Below are positions 49,621-61,321 of a stretch of DNA of 64,000 nt, piece by piece. Source of the DNA: Echeneis naucrates (Eukaryota > Chordata > Actinopteri > Carangiformes > Echeneidae); assembly GCF_900963305.1 (NCBI RefSeq), contig NC_042526.1, forward strand, positions 942,001-1,006,000, given 5' to 3'. The notes under the pieces were generated by a model. The model searched no databases and was not told the DNA's origin. It saw nothing but the letters and a program-made list of their open reading frames with translations. How positions within the stretch are numbered: the stretch's first letter is position 1; every line of letters begins with the position of its first letter. Made by a program: the position numbers and the translations under genes.

Positions 49621-51300
49621 TCAAGCCTCGGCCTCGAACATCTTCTTCCTCCCGTCCATTCCGGCTTTGTCTTCAATGTTTTTGCGCCAGTCCCCGACGT
49701 CACGCAGCTCCTTATCCTGAAACAGAAACAGAGCTTTGGAGAAATCAGAGCCAGTTAACCGGGCTGTTTTAGCCAACGTTAGCATGAAAAGCCGTTAATG
49801 TTAGCGCTGCGCAGGTTTAATAAAACGCTGCTGATATTGTGGGCAGATTTTACAATATTAAAAAGAGGCCTTGTGACGGACTGGAGACCTGTCCAAGGTG
49901 ACCCCGCCCCTCGCCTCAATGTGAGCTCAGATTGGCTCCAGAACCCGGAAACAGATAAGAGCCTCACCTCCTCCTTCACCTCCTTCTTGACCTGCTTCAG
50001 GTTGGCCCTCAGGTCCAGGTTCACGGTGTGTTTGGAGCCCAGCAGAGCCTTCAACATGGCGTCGGCCGACATGCGGACCTTCTTCAGGACGGGCTTCTTG
50101 AATTTACCCATCAGGTCCTGAACTTTGATCTTCAGGTCGTCGATCTGGAGCGTGAAGACGAGATGGAGTTTGAATTAACCACAAACAGACTGCAAGACGG
50201 AGTATTTCCAGCCATAAAAAGACACCTGCGCTGAATACGAACTATTGTGCTCAAATAAATTATTTGTATATTCTAATAGAATTGTATTAATTGAAGCACC
50301 TTTCAGTCATTATTTTTCTTCCTGCACTTTTAATTGAGCCATTTAAACAAGTTCTCTTTACTGCAAAATAAAAAAAGGGACCAACTCACCTGCTAAAAAT
50401 GTGCAATGTGCAAAATGTCTGCAGCCTCTGATAAATGTTTAAATAAAGTGACAGACATCTTAATCTTTAATATCTTAAACGATATGACATTTTTTTTGTG
50501 CACGTCACCTCTTTGTTGGACTTGCTGACTTTCATCTCCAGGTCGTATCTCTCCTCATCGATGGTGTCGACCTTGCGGTGGATCTCCCTGCACAGCTCCT
50601 GAACACGAGTCACCGTGCCGCAATAATCCATCCGCCAAATAAACCAGAATATATATTTATAACAAGAAACAGCTTCTGGAGCTGGAAAATTAAAAGAACT
50701 GCATGAAATTGTTCAAAGTTCTGACTGTGAACTCTGGATTGTGTGTCTTACTTTGTTGTGTTGTTATACCTGAAGCTCTTGCATGCTCCTGGGCATGGAC
50801 AGAGGAGGGCAGTTCTCAGCCATGTACCTCGTCCTCTGCACCTCTCGGTCCCGCTCCTCCTCCTCCAGTAAACCTTTGGCGATTTGCAGCATCAAACTCT
50901 GCCAGATGAGAAGAGCAGAAAATATTTCAGCACACTCTGACGCCCATCTGCCATAACATTATGACCACTGACGGCTGAGCTGAGTAAGCTTCGTTCTTTG
51001 GTTGATAAAAAAAACCCTCCAGGCCGTTTACCTTCAGATGATGCTTGCGACTCGACGACATCTTTTTCCTGAAAACAACAATCTGTCACGACGGGATTCT
51101 GATTCATATCAATGGTTTTGTATTCATACACTTAAAATGGATGAAACCATTTTGGCAGCATAAAAACTTTCCACTGTAGAACAACAATATGAAGAGTCCT
51201 GAGTTTCATGTCATTATTAAACAGGAAGAATAGTTTAAAGTTTAAAACGTTTAATTTGACTGACTTGACTAAATGAGAGCAGGATTACTTACTCTGACAT
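49621..51300 (-). CDS. tnni2: Troponin I, fast skeletal type, copy F (closest to mammalian TNNI2)
   Basis: Thin-filament inhibitory subunit. Coding exons (minus): 51293-51300, 51032-51068, 50770-50898, 50509-50598, 49968-50144, 49621-49716; 178 codons plus stop. Start [15 protein letters not shown]; exon 4 [20 protein letters not shown] with [16 protein letters not shown], matching EHCPPLHIPGSMSEVQ of human TNNI2; exon 5 [19 protein letters not shown]; exon 6 (59 codons) [20 protein letters not shown]; tail [20 protein letters not shown] then RKKMFEAEA, matching human [19 protein letters not shown]. It is the only copy keeping the GMDG insert. As the most conservative copy and the one next to syt8-side DNA it may represent the ancestral gene. 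Intron 6 contains an interspersed repeat fragment (49870-49950). Confidence 0.96.
49870..49950 (+). repeat. Fragment of a common teleost interspersed repeat
   Basis: GTGACGGACTGGAGACCTGT followed by CCAAGGTGACCCCGCCCCTC and GGCTCCAGAACCC: resembles the block 'ggactggcgacctgtccagggtg...cccgcctctcgcc...ggctccagccccccgcgac' that I know from many fish genomes. A more complete copy in the other orientation is at 59470-59715. Confidence 0.65.
50937..50990. repeat. Solo end of the TIR-bounded element family
   Basis: CATCTGCCATAACATTATGA followed by CCACTGAC matches the terminal repeat of the element at 28422-29170. Only one end is visible here, in intron 3 of copy F. Confidence 0.55.
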
Positions 51301-51329
51301 GACGGTGTTTGTTTGGCTTCAAAACCTGC

Positions 51330-52558
51330 AGAAAAACATCTGATATATAAAACAGCAGAGACACATAAACAGACCGATTACAAAATGTATTTGAATGAAT
51401 GATTATTTTAATAGATTCCGTTAACTTCTTGTGTGGTTCTCTTTTCTCTCTGTGATGTTTTTATTTCTCCTCTGAGGGACAAATAAATGATAATTATCTG
51501 ATCTGCCCTGTGTGGCGTTTAGATAACAGCTCCGGGGGATTTCAGAGAGGTCTCTCATCAAATAATAACTCCACTTAGAAGAAACACGACACTGACTTGA
51601 GGATCAACAAGTTGCCTCAAGGAAAAACTCCTTGACTAAATTAAGTCAAGGCTCGTACAGTTGCCCCCCCACACACCCCTCCCCGAGCATCCCTGTCACC
51701 AAAAGTCTGTCTGCTGGATGATTAACGGAAACAACCTGATACTAAAACATCTCAAGCATCTTCTCTTAAAATAGAGACAGCGCAGAACAATTCAGATGAG
51801 CGATAACAAAATTATTACAGCCTTCACTTTTAAATGCTCAATTTGGGGTTGTGGCGAAGTTTTACTGTCTCAACTCTGGAAAACTGGATTTTTCTGGTTA
51901 GTCTTTCAACAGATTTCAGACCACATTATCAGAATTAGCACAATCTTGATTCTGTGTGTCAGTTATAGTTGTTTGTTAGCAATCTGTCACATGTTTGACT
52001 TTTTGTTTGATATTTTTCAGTATTTCAGTGATATTTTGGTCCCAAAAACCAAAATGGTTTATTTGTTTTATAGTGTATAGTGTATTTATAATACAATATA
52101 ATACAATTAATACATAATAGGACATATTGCTTCTTTTTTATACATGTAGACACACAGTTGGGAGCCTAGCTGATAATTAGTCTGTTCATAAAATAAATAA
52201 GGATTATTGTGAAGAAAACATGAAGGTAAAGGTCGTTACTAATGGAGTCAGTGATGACACGGTGATAAACACTGGGACTATCACTTTTCAACTCCAGAGT
52301 CCACTTACACCAACACACCTCATCATGTCCAACCAAAACCAACCAGATTAACATCCAAAAACTTCACCGTCATCACCATCCTACAACAGCGTCTAACCCA
52401 CCGGAGCAAATTCACTTTAAACATCCAAAACATCAAAAGAAAACCAGCAAAAGCAATCAATAAGACAAAATCAACTGCGGGACCGACGAGACAACAGCAG
52501 AAATAAAAGTGCATGTGCAAATCAAAAGCAGCACCAGAAAAGAGAAACGATTCCTCAC
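51330..52558 (-). other. Copy F intron 1
   Basis: Intron between the first exon (donor CAAAG then GTGAG at 52558) and the leader/ATG exon (acceptor TTTCTGCAG near 51330). AT-rich; nothing else recognised. Confidence 0.6.
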
Positions 52559-52715
52559 CTTTGGGCCGAAGATGGAAACAGAGCAGAGCGAGAGATTTGG
52601 GATTTTAAGTTGGTATATATTGCATTCCCCGAAGGCTGAGGAAACCCCAGCTTTCTCTTTATGGAAGGTGATTTTCTCTCAGACCAATGAGCTCAGCAGC
52701 ACCTGAAATATTATA
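52559..52715 (-). promoter_or_regulatory. Promoter and first exon of troponin I copy F
   Basis: Minus-strand order: TATA box (plus TATATAT, 52614-52620), CCATAAAG (plus CTTTATGG, 52657-52664), inverted CCAAT (plus ACCAAT, 52683-52688) and TATTTC (plus GAAATA, 52704-52709). First exon about 52559-52590. The TATA surroundings are nearly the same as at 48.1 kb. Confidence 0.78.
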
Positions 52716-55700
52716 TCTGACCCCCCCACCCCCGCTCCAAAATCTCCTCCCTATCTGATCATTATAAATAACCCTGGGCCTTCTAGATTGTTTCACTGAT
52801 TGCATTTTTTAGCCCCCCATACACACACTCCCATCCCTGAAAAGGAAAGTGCTCACAGAGATTAAGATGGTAAAAAAAACCAAGAAGAGCAATAACAAGA
52901 AGGAAACCAACAAGTTATCAGATAATAAACGCCGTATGAACGTCGTCAGGGGAGCGGCGGTCCGGTTGGCAGCTCCTCAGAGATGAAAACCGATGAAAGT
53001 TGGAGGGGAGCAGGTGGGAGATTCAAGACGGTCATTTAAGACACGCTAAATGGATGCTATTAGGAAACTGAACAGGAGCTGGAGAGTCCGAGAGGGAAAC
53101 CAGGGGACAGAAAAAATAAGCTGCAGGAGTTCAGAAATAGAAGAGAGATGATTCTAAAGATCAGTTCATTCATGTGATGCAAATGTGTGACTGCGAAAAG
53201 ATTTAATAAAAGGGAGTAAATTAAATCAACAATGAGGGCCTTGGATTAGGACAGCATGTGGAGAGAGAGATGAAATAATACATTTTTCATGTTTCCTCAT
53301 ATTCAGTCCACTCTGCTCTCTGGTATGGAAGCTGAGAAAGGCCGAAGTCTTCAATCGTTTTTAAAGTAATAATGAGATTTAATCAGAGGAGGAGGTGTGT
53401 TCATTTGCCTTGTTCTTTCCCCGTTTGTGTGTGGATATTATTGGAGGTATTATCGGAGGAAAAGAGGTTTTTGTTTTGTCACAATAATGAGATATTAAAG
53501 GAGAACAGGTTTAATGCTACACATCTGATGGGAAATGTGAATAAATCAAATTTCATTTTAAGGCCTTTCTCGTCTTCTCCCCACTCAGATATTTCTTGAG
53601 CTCTAAAAATGCATGTTGTTCTTATTATCTGAGGTTTTTTCTGTCTTCAGGTCTGGGCTCAGCTGTGAACCAACTCCTCATCTCTCTTTTGTTGGCAAAT
53701 ATGGGACACATAATTGGGGGGTCCAGTCATAGCTGCTGATGACAGACAATCTGCAGCATGTGAAGGCTCAAACATTGAACCAGCACAGTTCAGTAAATCT
53801 GATGTGGTCCACTCATCTTTTGAGATTAGAGACTAAAACAGATCATCAATACATCATCATCATCAATGGAGTAAGAAAAAAAATATTAAAAAGCATCAAA
53901 TTTGCACAACAGAAGCAGAAACAGTGTTTTTACATTCAACAAATTCTTATTTATAGTAGCTGCTGTTGTAGTCTCAATCCTCAAAACCAGGATCCACATC
54001 AGTTCACACAAACAATACCACAATGCGAGGTCCTGTTCTACACATCAGACTCTGTGAATAAGGATCAGTAGCAACACATGGATCCATCACGTTGCATCAA
54101 TTCACACGTCATTAACGTTAATCATTAGAATTTCATCATCACGTATTGATCTGCGTGATAACGGCCTTCGTGTCCGGGCTGGTCAGCTGACCTCTTTTAC
54201 ACGCTTCAAACCAAAACACCCGCTGAGTACATCTTTTCCTTTAATATTTCAACAGTACAAATTATATCCAACTTAAGAAACATGACATGAGGAACACATC
54301 GTTTCACATTTCTGAACATCATATTCATTGAGAACATTCTGGCCCACTGAGAGATCACCTGAGAGAACGAGTTAGAAAACATATTCAGTTTGACAGAATG
54401 AGTGTGTGAATAAGGGGGAAACCAAAATGTGCCCACACATCTTCAGTCTCATCTCCTTCTGCCAACTGTACACCAACAGCAGAAAGATATATTACAGCAA
54501 GGACCACCCACTTCGCACAAATTTCATTTTCACACTTTTTTTTGGGGGTGGGCCTGGGGAACAAAAAAAAAAACATAAAAAAATATCCAACATTTTACAA
54601 CATACCGAGAGTTAAAGTCTTACAAAGTGTGCAAATGTCACCGTACGGTCATGAGACGACTTCAGATGAAGGCACCATACTTCAGTTTCCACTTCTAAAG
54701 CACCACTCGTGTCAAAGCTGAACTGTGCTGTCGGGTTCACGTTACAACTGTCGTACGTGGCTGATTCTCACCGGGGCTGCCCACAAACAGAAGAAATATA
54801 AAGTGAAAACACAAGAAAAAGAAACGCCCTCATTGTGTTTCCTTCACACTTTACTATTTGTCCTTTTAAATTATTTTTATATTTACATTTTGTATTATGG
54901 TGTAAATCCATCCAGACATTATTTGTCCTTACTCGTGGACAGATTTACTTTTAAATGCAGGTTAATGTCTCTAAAAGTTTAACCACAAAACTGACTGAAC
55001 TGACTCCAAAGTTCAGATAGTGAAAAAAGTTTTCATTTATCAATCAAAACTGTAAAATTTATACGCCAGCAACTAAACTTTGTGAGTTAGCAGATCTACA
55101 GCAAATTAAAGTTAAAGCCCTGAATCTTGGATGAAAAACAGAGCTTTTGATATCCAGAAAAATTTACCTGCGACTGCTTTGAGCAGAAATTGCAGCATTG
55201 ATTTCATTGCTGATTTCCTGTTTTATATTGTAAGCGGAATACCTGATTCTCTTTATCTCAGGTTTTGTATTTAGATTTCAGGACAATGACCAAAGGTCCA
55301 TGTTGGGACCAAAACCTGTACTGCTTAAACTGAACCATCACCTTAAACTAGCCATGAGCATGAGTATGTAAACACTTTAAAACCTCAGACAGTAAAAGTA
55401 AATTGTGAATATATATATATATATATATATATGAAAAAAAAAAAAGGCAAATTTGCATTTGGGCAGCCCCTCCATGTGTGTAGTGCAAAATCCTCTCCTG
55501 CAGTGTAAAACCCTGACTGGCAGTTCAGTGGCACTGATGCTCTAATACTGATAATCCACATGATGCACATCACCCGGCTTCGCTGCATACACCAAAGTTC
55601 AGATTCTCAAAGCCACAGTCTGAGCACCACCGGAGAGATTAAACCAGACAAAACTAAACTGTGGCTGAAAACGGGGCTACAATCTTCCTCACAGAGGAGA

Positions 55701-57027
55701 GGTCGTGACACTGACCTCAGAAGACACAAACCCAGAAAAAATAAAATGGCATCAGGCTGGAAAAAAGTGGGGGAGGCAAGCAGAAGCAGTTCTGATTTAA
55801 AACGTGTGTCTGTGTGCAAAGTTCCCTCTTGAAATAGAGACGGATGAATCCGGTCGGCGGTGAAGTGATCCACACCGCCGATCTTCAGAGTTGCAGCTTG
55901 GCTTCAGGTTCTTTATGTTTATATGTCTTTTTACATTTTTTAATTTAAACCCACCGACTACACGGACTACTATATTCAAAACAACCAATTTAGCCAGCAC
56001 AACAGATTATTTAGGAAGAAAAACAAGCCTGCAAACACATGATGGCCAGTTGCTTCATTGTCAGATTGTATCACAATCTACGTTAAGTTCACTCCTGGAA
56101 TTAGAGATATGTATAAAATGCATCTTGTGTTTTTCAAATTAAAATTTGATTGAAAAATAGAATGGGTTCAGCAGTGATGAAGTTAGAGCGGAGGTTTAGG
56201 ATGTTTGATAACTACAGAGCTCAGCGTTTACCCACCTTTAAAAGAAACCTGCTCGCTTTGGTGAAGAAGGGGAACTACTTTGTGTTTCAAGTTCAAGGTC
56301 CTCTGTGGAGACTAAGGGTGCTACGGAATGATGGTTCCATCAACCTTGAATCTTGTTTGCATCTTGTGCTCGTACTTGCATGTTCATGAGGACAGGTCGA
56401 TTCAAGGTAATGCAAAAAATTTAAATGGGAATACCAGAAAGAAGAAGGAAAAAAAAAAAAAAAAAAAACACAACACGGACCTTTAAAATAGCTCTTGTCC
56501 AAATTAGTTGTGACCTCAACATCTTGGGTTTCTTTTGTGCCAAACACAGCTCACAAAGATGCATTTTAATTCCAGGTGTGAAGGAGGCCACAGACAGATT
56601 TCCCGCCCTGTACTGGAATGACATCATTTATCTCCTGAGAGCTCCCACTGAGAAATTCCCCTGATATAAAACACCACGACCACGGCATGGCACTGAACTG
56701 AAGCGGGACTATATCAACTGTACAGCCAACACTATTACATGGTGATACTATAGTAAGCTGTGTACATTACTGTGGAGTCTATTGCGTATCCTGTTTGGGT
56801 GGGGGGGGGGGCACAGGCAGGTCACATTTACAGGTTTGAAGAAGAAGAAACATCAAATTCATCAAGTTTCACAACCACTGAACTCAAGTTGGGAGGAGGC
56901 GGGGTGATAAAATCCAGTTGACCAGTCTATGGGGGGGTGTACAGCTGCCCTTGGTTGGTTTGAAGTAAATATCTGATCTCGGGGGTAAAGAGAGCCTTGA
57001 GCAGCAGCAGAGCATGATGGGAAAGAG
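52716..57027. other. Spacer and probable long 3' UTR of the pseudophosphatase gene
   Basis: 4.3 kb with no recognised coding exon. The part from about 54.2 kb to the stop at 57028 is AT-rich and could be the 3' UTR of the gene to the right. It includes an (AT)n run at 55414-55432, A runs at 55436-55446 and 56451-56468, and a G run at 56801-56811. Open frames here are short and unlike any family I know. Confidence 0.45.
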
Positions 57028-58893
57028 TCAGGTCCACGCCATTTTGCGAGAGATGGCCTGTTTGAAGCACTCGGGGTCGACGTTGCCCCCAGGCCTCAGC
57101 GCCCTCTCCAGGCTCACCAGCACGTTTTGGTGACACTCCCTGATGTTGACCGGGTACTTGGCCCTCAGCAGCTCGTAGGCCGCGATCAGCCTCATGTTCT
57201 GCTTCACCATCAGGTACTGTATGATGCACGTCGGCGCGAGGGAGAAGCCGTCCCGGCAGTGGACCAGGACGCGCTTCCTCTTCTCCGTGGAGGCATCGAT
57301 GCACTCGTTGATGTCCTCGAAGCAGCGCTGCTTCAGGGACGGGCCGTCGCCCAGAGCGCCCGGCACGTCTCCGATGTCCACCTTGAGGCGGGACCAGCTG
57401 TGACGAATGCCGCGGGAGCAGGTGCAGGGTATGAGGCTGAGGCTGGGCCCCGGTTCTCCCGGCACACAACTCATGTCAATGATGCTGTCGATGTTGTTGC
57501 GGCAAAGGGTGCGACCGTTGTACGCCGCGTTCAGGTTGCCTACGTAGATGTAGTCCGTCACCTTGGAGATGACAGGTTCAGAGTACTGGAAGTGTTCGGG
57601 GCCACTAGGTTTGGGCTCAGGCGTATCAGGGCCCCTGGCGCCTGCTGGCCCCGTGGCAGCTCTCCTGCTGTAGTTGCGCAACTTTTTGGAACCCGACCGG
57701 GACGGAGGGTTGGAGTCGGATTCGGAGCTGCTGTTCCAGGGTGGAGAGAACAGAGAGAAGCGGCTGGAGGACTTGCTCTTGTTGAGGATCTCCACGGGGC
57801 TGGACAGGCTGGAGCCGCACACTGTGGTGGAAGCTGAGGCGCAGAAGAGGGACGCTCGCTCCAGAGAGCCGGTGCTGCTGGCCGCTCCTGCACTGTGGGC
57901 CTGCTCCATCTGCAAAATCACACCGTCTGTCAGTCTGGTCGGACCCCAGCCGAGGAACTCGGGGCGTGTGCATCAGACATAATTTTAACAAAGTAGTAAA
58001 TACCCAGTGTCGCTCTTCACACAGCAGTTCAAGCCTTTCAAAACTTTAGCCAAATGGTTTGTGTCCGTTTGGACGCACCTGAGCTTTGAGGTTGTTCTTC
58101 CACTCCTGCGTCTCCAGAGCCTTGAAGCGTCCGCTGCTGTCGGAGGAGACCGACACGCAGAGGGGCCGGTGAGCTCTGGGAGGGAGCTGGGGGGTGAGGG
58201 CCACGGGGACGGGCCTCGCATCGGCGTGCTCGCTCTTACTCATCATCAGATTTGGACAGGAGCCTGGGACACGGGACATTTCAGAGACATACATTACTGC
58301 CAACACTTAATAAGCTGGACACAGCTTTAAATTGACAGATTGTCTAAAACTGTCTAAAACAGTGTCAGTCAGTTTATGTCCAAATCAGGTGAGGTTGCCA
58401 GATGAAGATTAAACTTAATATTATTACTGCAAATCAAATATCTGTTGGAGGGATTGAGTAAAATCAACAGCTGCATTAGAAGAGCAGAACAGTTAGACCA
58501 CAAACTGAGAATTTGGACGGAAGATTTCAGTGGGATGAAAGTCTTTCCGAGGTCAGCCTGACTTTGGGGTTTCTGATGCTCGGCCTGTGATGAGCTGGGC
58601 CTCGGTTGGACCGGACCGGACCGGACCGACAGGACTCTTCACCTACCGGCACATTCTGAGCGGGTGAAGGACTGAATGAGCAGGATGTTCTGGGTGTTCA
58701 GCAGGCTGTGCAGAGTCCGGGCTATACCTGCGGATGAGAGGTCACCTTGGGGTAAACAAACCCACACGACTCCGGGAGAGACTCCGGGAGAGACTCCGGC
58801 CTTACCGATCCTTCCATGCTGCCCGCGGAGCGCCTTTTTATCCAGCAGTTTCTGCGCACTCAGGTCTTTGTTCCAGTCTGCCCCGGCTTCCAT
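57028..58893 (-). CDS. Dual-specificity-phosphatase-like protein, predicted inactive
   Basis: Exons (minus): 58806-58893 (MEAGADWNKDLSAQKLLDKK), 58647-58727, 58079-58263 and 57028-57909; all GT-AG, phases agree, 411 codons plus stop. The N-terminal 220 residues are Ser/Pro-rich without a known domain (SSSRFSLFSPPWNSSSESDS). Residues about 225-400 form a DSP/PTP-like domain: VTDYIYVGNLNAAY, IDSIIDMS, then the signature loop VLVHCRDGFSLAPT and helix IIQYLMVKQNMRLIAAYELL. In active DSPs the loop is HCxxGxxR. Here Cys336 and the Gly are present but position 342 is Leu (CTC) instead of Arg, followed by Ala-Pro in place of Ser-Ala. Loss of the phosphate-binding Arg predicts no catalysis, so a scaffold or substrate-binding role is inferred. 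The 5' end lies in a GC-rich CpG-island-like region. I do not recognise the named orthologue; human SYT8-TNNI2 has no such gene between them that I know of. Confidence 0.88.
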
Positions 58894-59340
58894 GTTCCGC
58901 CTCCTGCGGACAGAGGCACAGAAAGGCGGCCCGTCATCTTCGGCAAGCCGGGCGACGCTTCAGCGGGGACGGACTGTGCTGCCGCCGCCGCCGCCGCTAG
59001 CATCACCGGCTAAGTTAGCCGCTAACAGCAGCCGGCTGGCTCACTGTTTGCGGGTCATGTTGTGGAGCTGGAGCCGGCGGCGGTGGGCTGGACGGAGGGC
59101 GGGGGAAGGGGCTCTAACTGTCGGTCATTTCTGCCCCGAAATACCGCACACGACTGTTTCCAGCGCACCGGAAGACGGAGCTAACATAACGTTAACGGAT
59201 TTTTAATGCTAACCGTCAACACAGCTAGCCGCAGTTAGCCGCTGGTACCCGGGCGATGCGGCTCATTCCGGCCCCACAACGGCTACACGGCGGCGCCTCA
59301 CGTCGGTGACAAACCCCGCAAATGTGATTATCCGTGCGGG
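58894..59340. promoter_or_regulatory. CpG-rich promoter region of the pseudophosphatase gene
   Basis: GC- and CpG-rich DNA directly upstream (minus strand) of the first coding exon, including a GCCGCCGCCGCCGCC run at 58981-58995 and no obvious TATA box. This contrasts with the TATA-driven troponin I promoters and suggests broad rather than muscle-restricted expression. Exact start not determinable. Confidence 0.6.
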
Positions 59341-59469
59341 GCTGCTGCGGTGGAGGAGGGGGGGGGGGCTAACAGGGCCAGCAAGCCCCCGCTGCAACAC
59401 CACGAACACGCATGCTCAGTGTCTGCCTTTCTTCGCCCTCAGCTGTGCCTTCCAGGTTCAGCACGACTC

Positions 59470-59715
59470 TGCCTGCAGAACTCACTCATTCATTCATTCA
59501 CCTTCTACCTCTGATCTGTTTCCGGGTCACGGGGGGTTCTGTAGCCAATGCCAGCTCAGCCTGGACAGGTGTCCAGACAGAGACCAACAACCACTCAGAC
59601 CTTCAGATGAATCCAGACAGGATGTCTTTGGAGGCCCCAGGCCGGGAACCGAACCCAGGACCTCCTTGTTGTGGGGAAACAGAGCTAACCACTGTTCCAC
59701 CGTGCTGCAGAGCCA
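59470..59715 (-). repeat. SINE-like teleost interspersed repeat
   Basis: Order of blocks on plus: CATTCATTCATTCACCTTCT, CGGGTCACGGGGGGT, GCCAATGCCAGCTCAGCCTG, GACAGGTGTCCAGACAG, GGGAACCGAACCCAGGACCT, CTTGTTGTGGGGAAACAGAG, CTAACCACTGTTCCACCGTG. This is the familiar fish repeat whose reverse strand reads 'cgctatgg...gttagcactgtcgcctcacagcaagaagg...gggttcgaac...'. A fragment in the other orientation is at 49870-49950. Named family not assigned. Confidence 0.7.
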
Positions 59716-61321
59716 ATAATTGCATCAGAGACCTTTGTTGGGGGGGTAAATCTGTCAGGGCTTGTTAGATGAAGGTGAAGTTAGTTAGTCATCCAATTAA
59801 AGCTCACCACCAATTACGCTGACGAAGAACACTAACCCCCCAATAATCTATATACCTGCTGATAGCTATCATTTTCAACAAAACATTTTCCAGCCTGATT
59901 ATCAAACTGATTTGAATTTAATTTTAAAGTATTGTTGGCTTCCCCATTGTGTCATTTAGTCTGTGGAAAAATAAAAATGTTAGTAAACAGTAAATTATTT
60001 GTTTCTAGGGGTTAGAAAAATGGCAGAAAGATACTGATTTATAAAACAGACAAATATTGTTATGTTTTCACTTCATGACCCCAAAAATGAACAATATGCT
60101 TTTAAATCAGTGTAGAAACCAATTCTAACTGCAGTCTGATCGACGGACATCCAAAAAACAGCTGTAAAGTTCTATTTATCCATCTAGAATGATTTTTGGT
60201 GTCATTGGTTTCTAACCCTCTAACCCTGTTGTCAGATCTGACTCAGAGTCTCTAAATAATGAACACAATCGAAGACGGCTCCGGCTTTATCAGCTGAAAG
60301 CAGCAGTGTTGTTCCTGGACTCACCCTGTGAGCGTGTTGCTGGTTGTTGGTCTGTTGGGCTCACGTTGGCTCAGGCAGCAGCTCCGTCTGAGAACAATCA
60401 TCTGACCCTTCTTCTTCCTCCTCCTGGTCTGGTGTTTTAATTGGATGGCTGAGTCTCTCTCCAGGTCTCCTGGTTACCGACCAGCTGATGTCACTGCTCT
60501 TCATAATGAAGCCTGAGTGTATCTGGCTGCCTTTGTCAATAAGCAGGCAGGAAATTCACAGGAGATAAGACCGACAACAAAGGCCACGTCTGCCGTGCTG
60601 TGATTTAAGATGACCGGGACACATTCAGCTTCTCTGCCTGGATCATTTCCATAATTTCTGCTCTTCATTCAGATGGATACATGAATTCATTTATCTATTA
60701 ACACCATGCTAACTTTATCCCGAGACACTTTAAGATGAAACTTTATTTCAGCAAATTGGCAATTTGGTCAAGACAGAGGTTTTAGTAAATTAACTGAGTT
60801 TTTAATGCATCATCTTTGATGATTAAACATTAAAAATCAAACAGGAATAAACATCCAGGTCTTTAATGACAAGTCGATCTTCGAGCTGATGAAGAAAAAG
60901 TCCAACACAGAAAGTTGCTCATGTGTTTGTGTCTCAGTTTGGATTGTTGTGTTACTGGAAAAACTGTGTTTCCTCTCTGCAGATAGAAGGATCTCCTATG
61001 TCACCGTGTGTCAGGGAGCTGACGGCGTTAGAATCAAACCAACCCCGGAGCTCCAGAGCTCAGGGACGCTTAATGAAAAGCATCTCTGGAGGTCTGAGGC
61101 AGCAGGAGGAGACGCCTGCTGAGATCAGCTTGATTGAGCTCCATCTAACCCCTCAGCTGTCGGGGGAGAGACGAGTTTGAGCTGCTGGGGATCCGGAGCT
61201 TTGCTCAAAGGCCCCTCAGCACATGATGAGCACACCAGAATGTTTGGACGCTCGCTTTCCTCACAATTACAGTCACTAACTCACTGAGATTTTCATCCAA
61301 AGCATCAAGAATATCAGTGAT

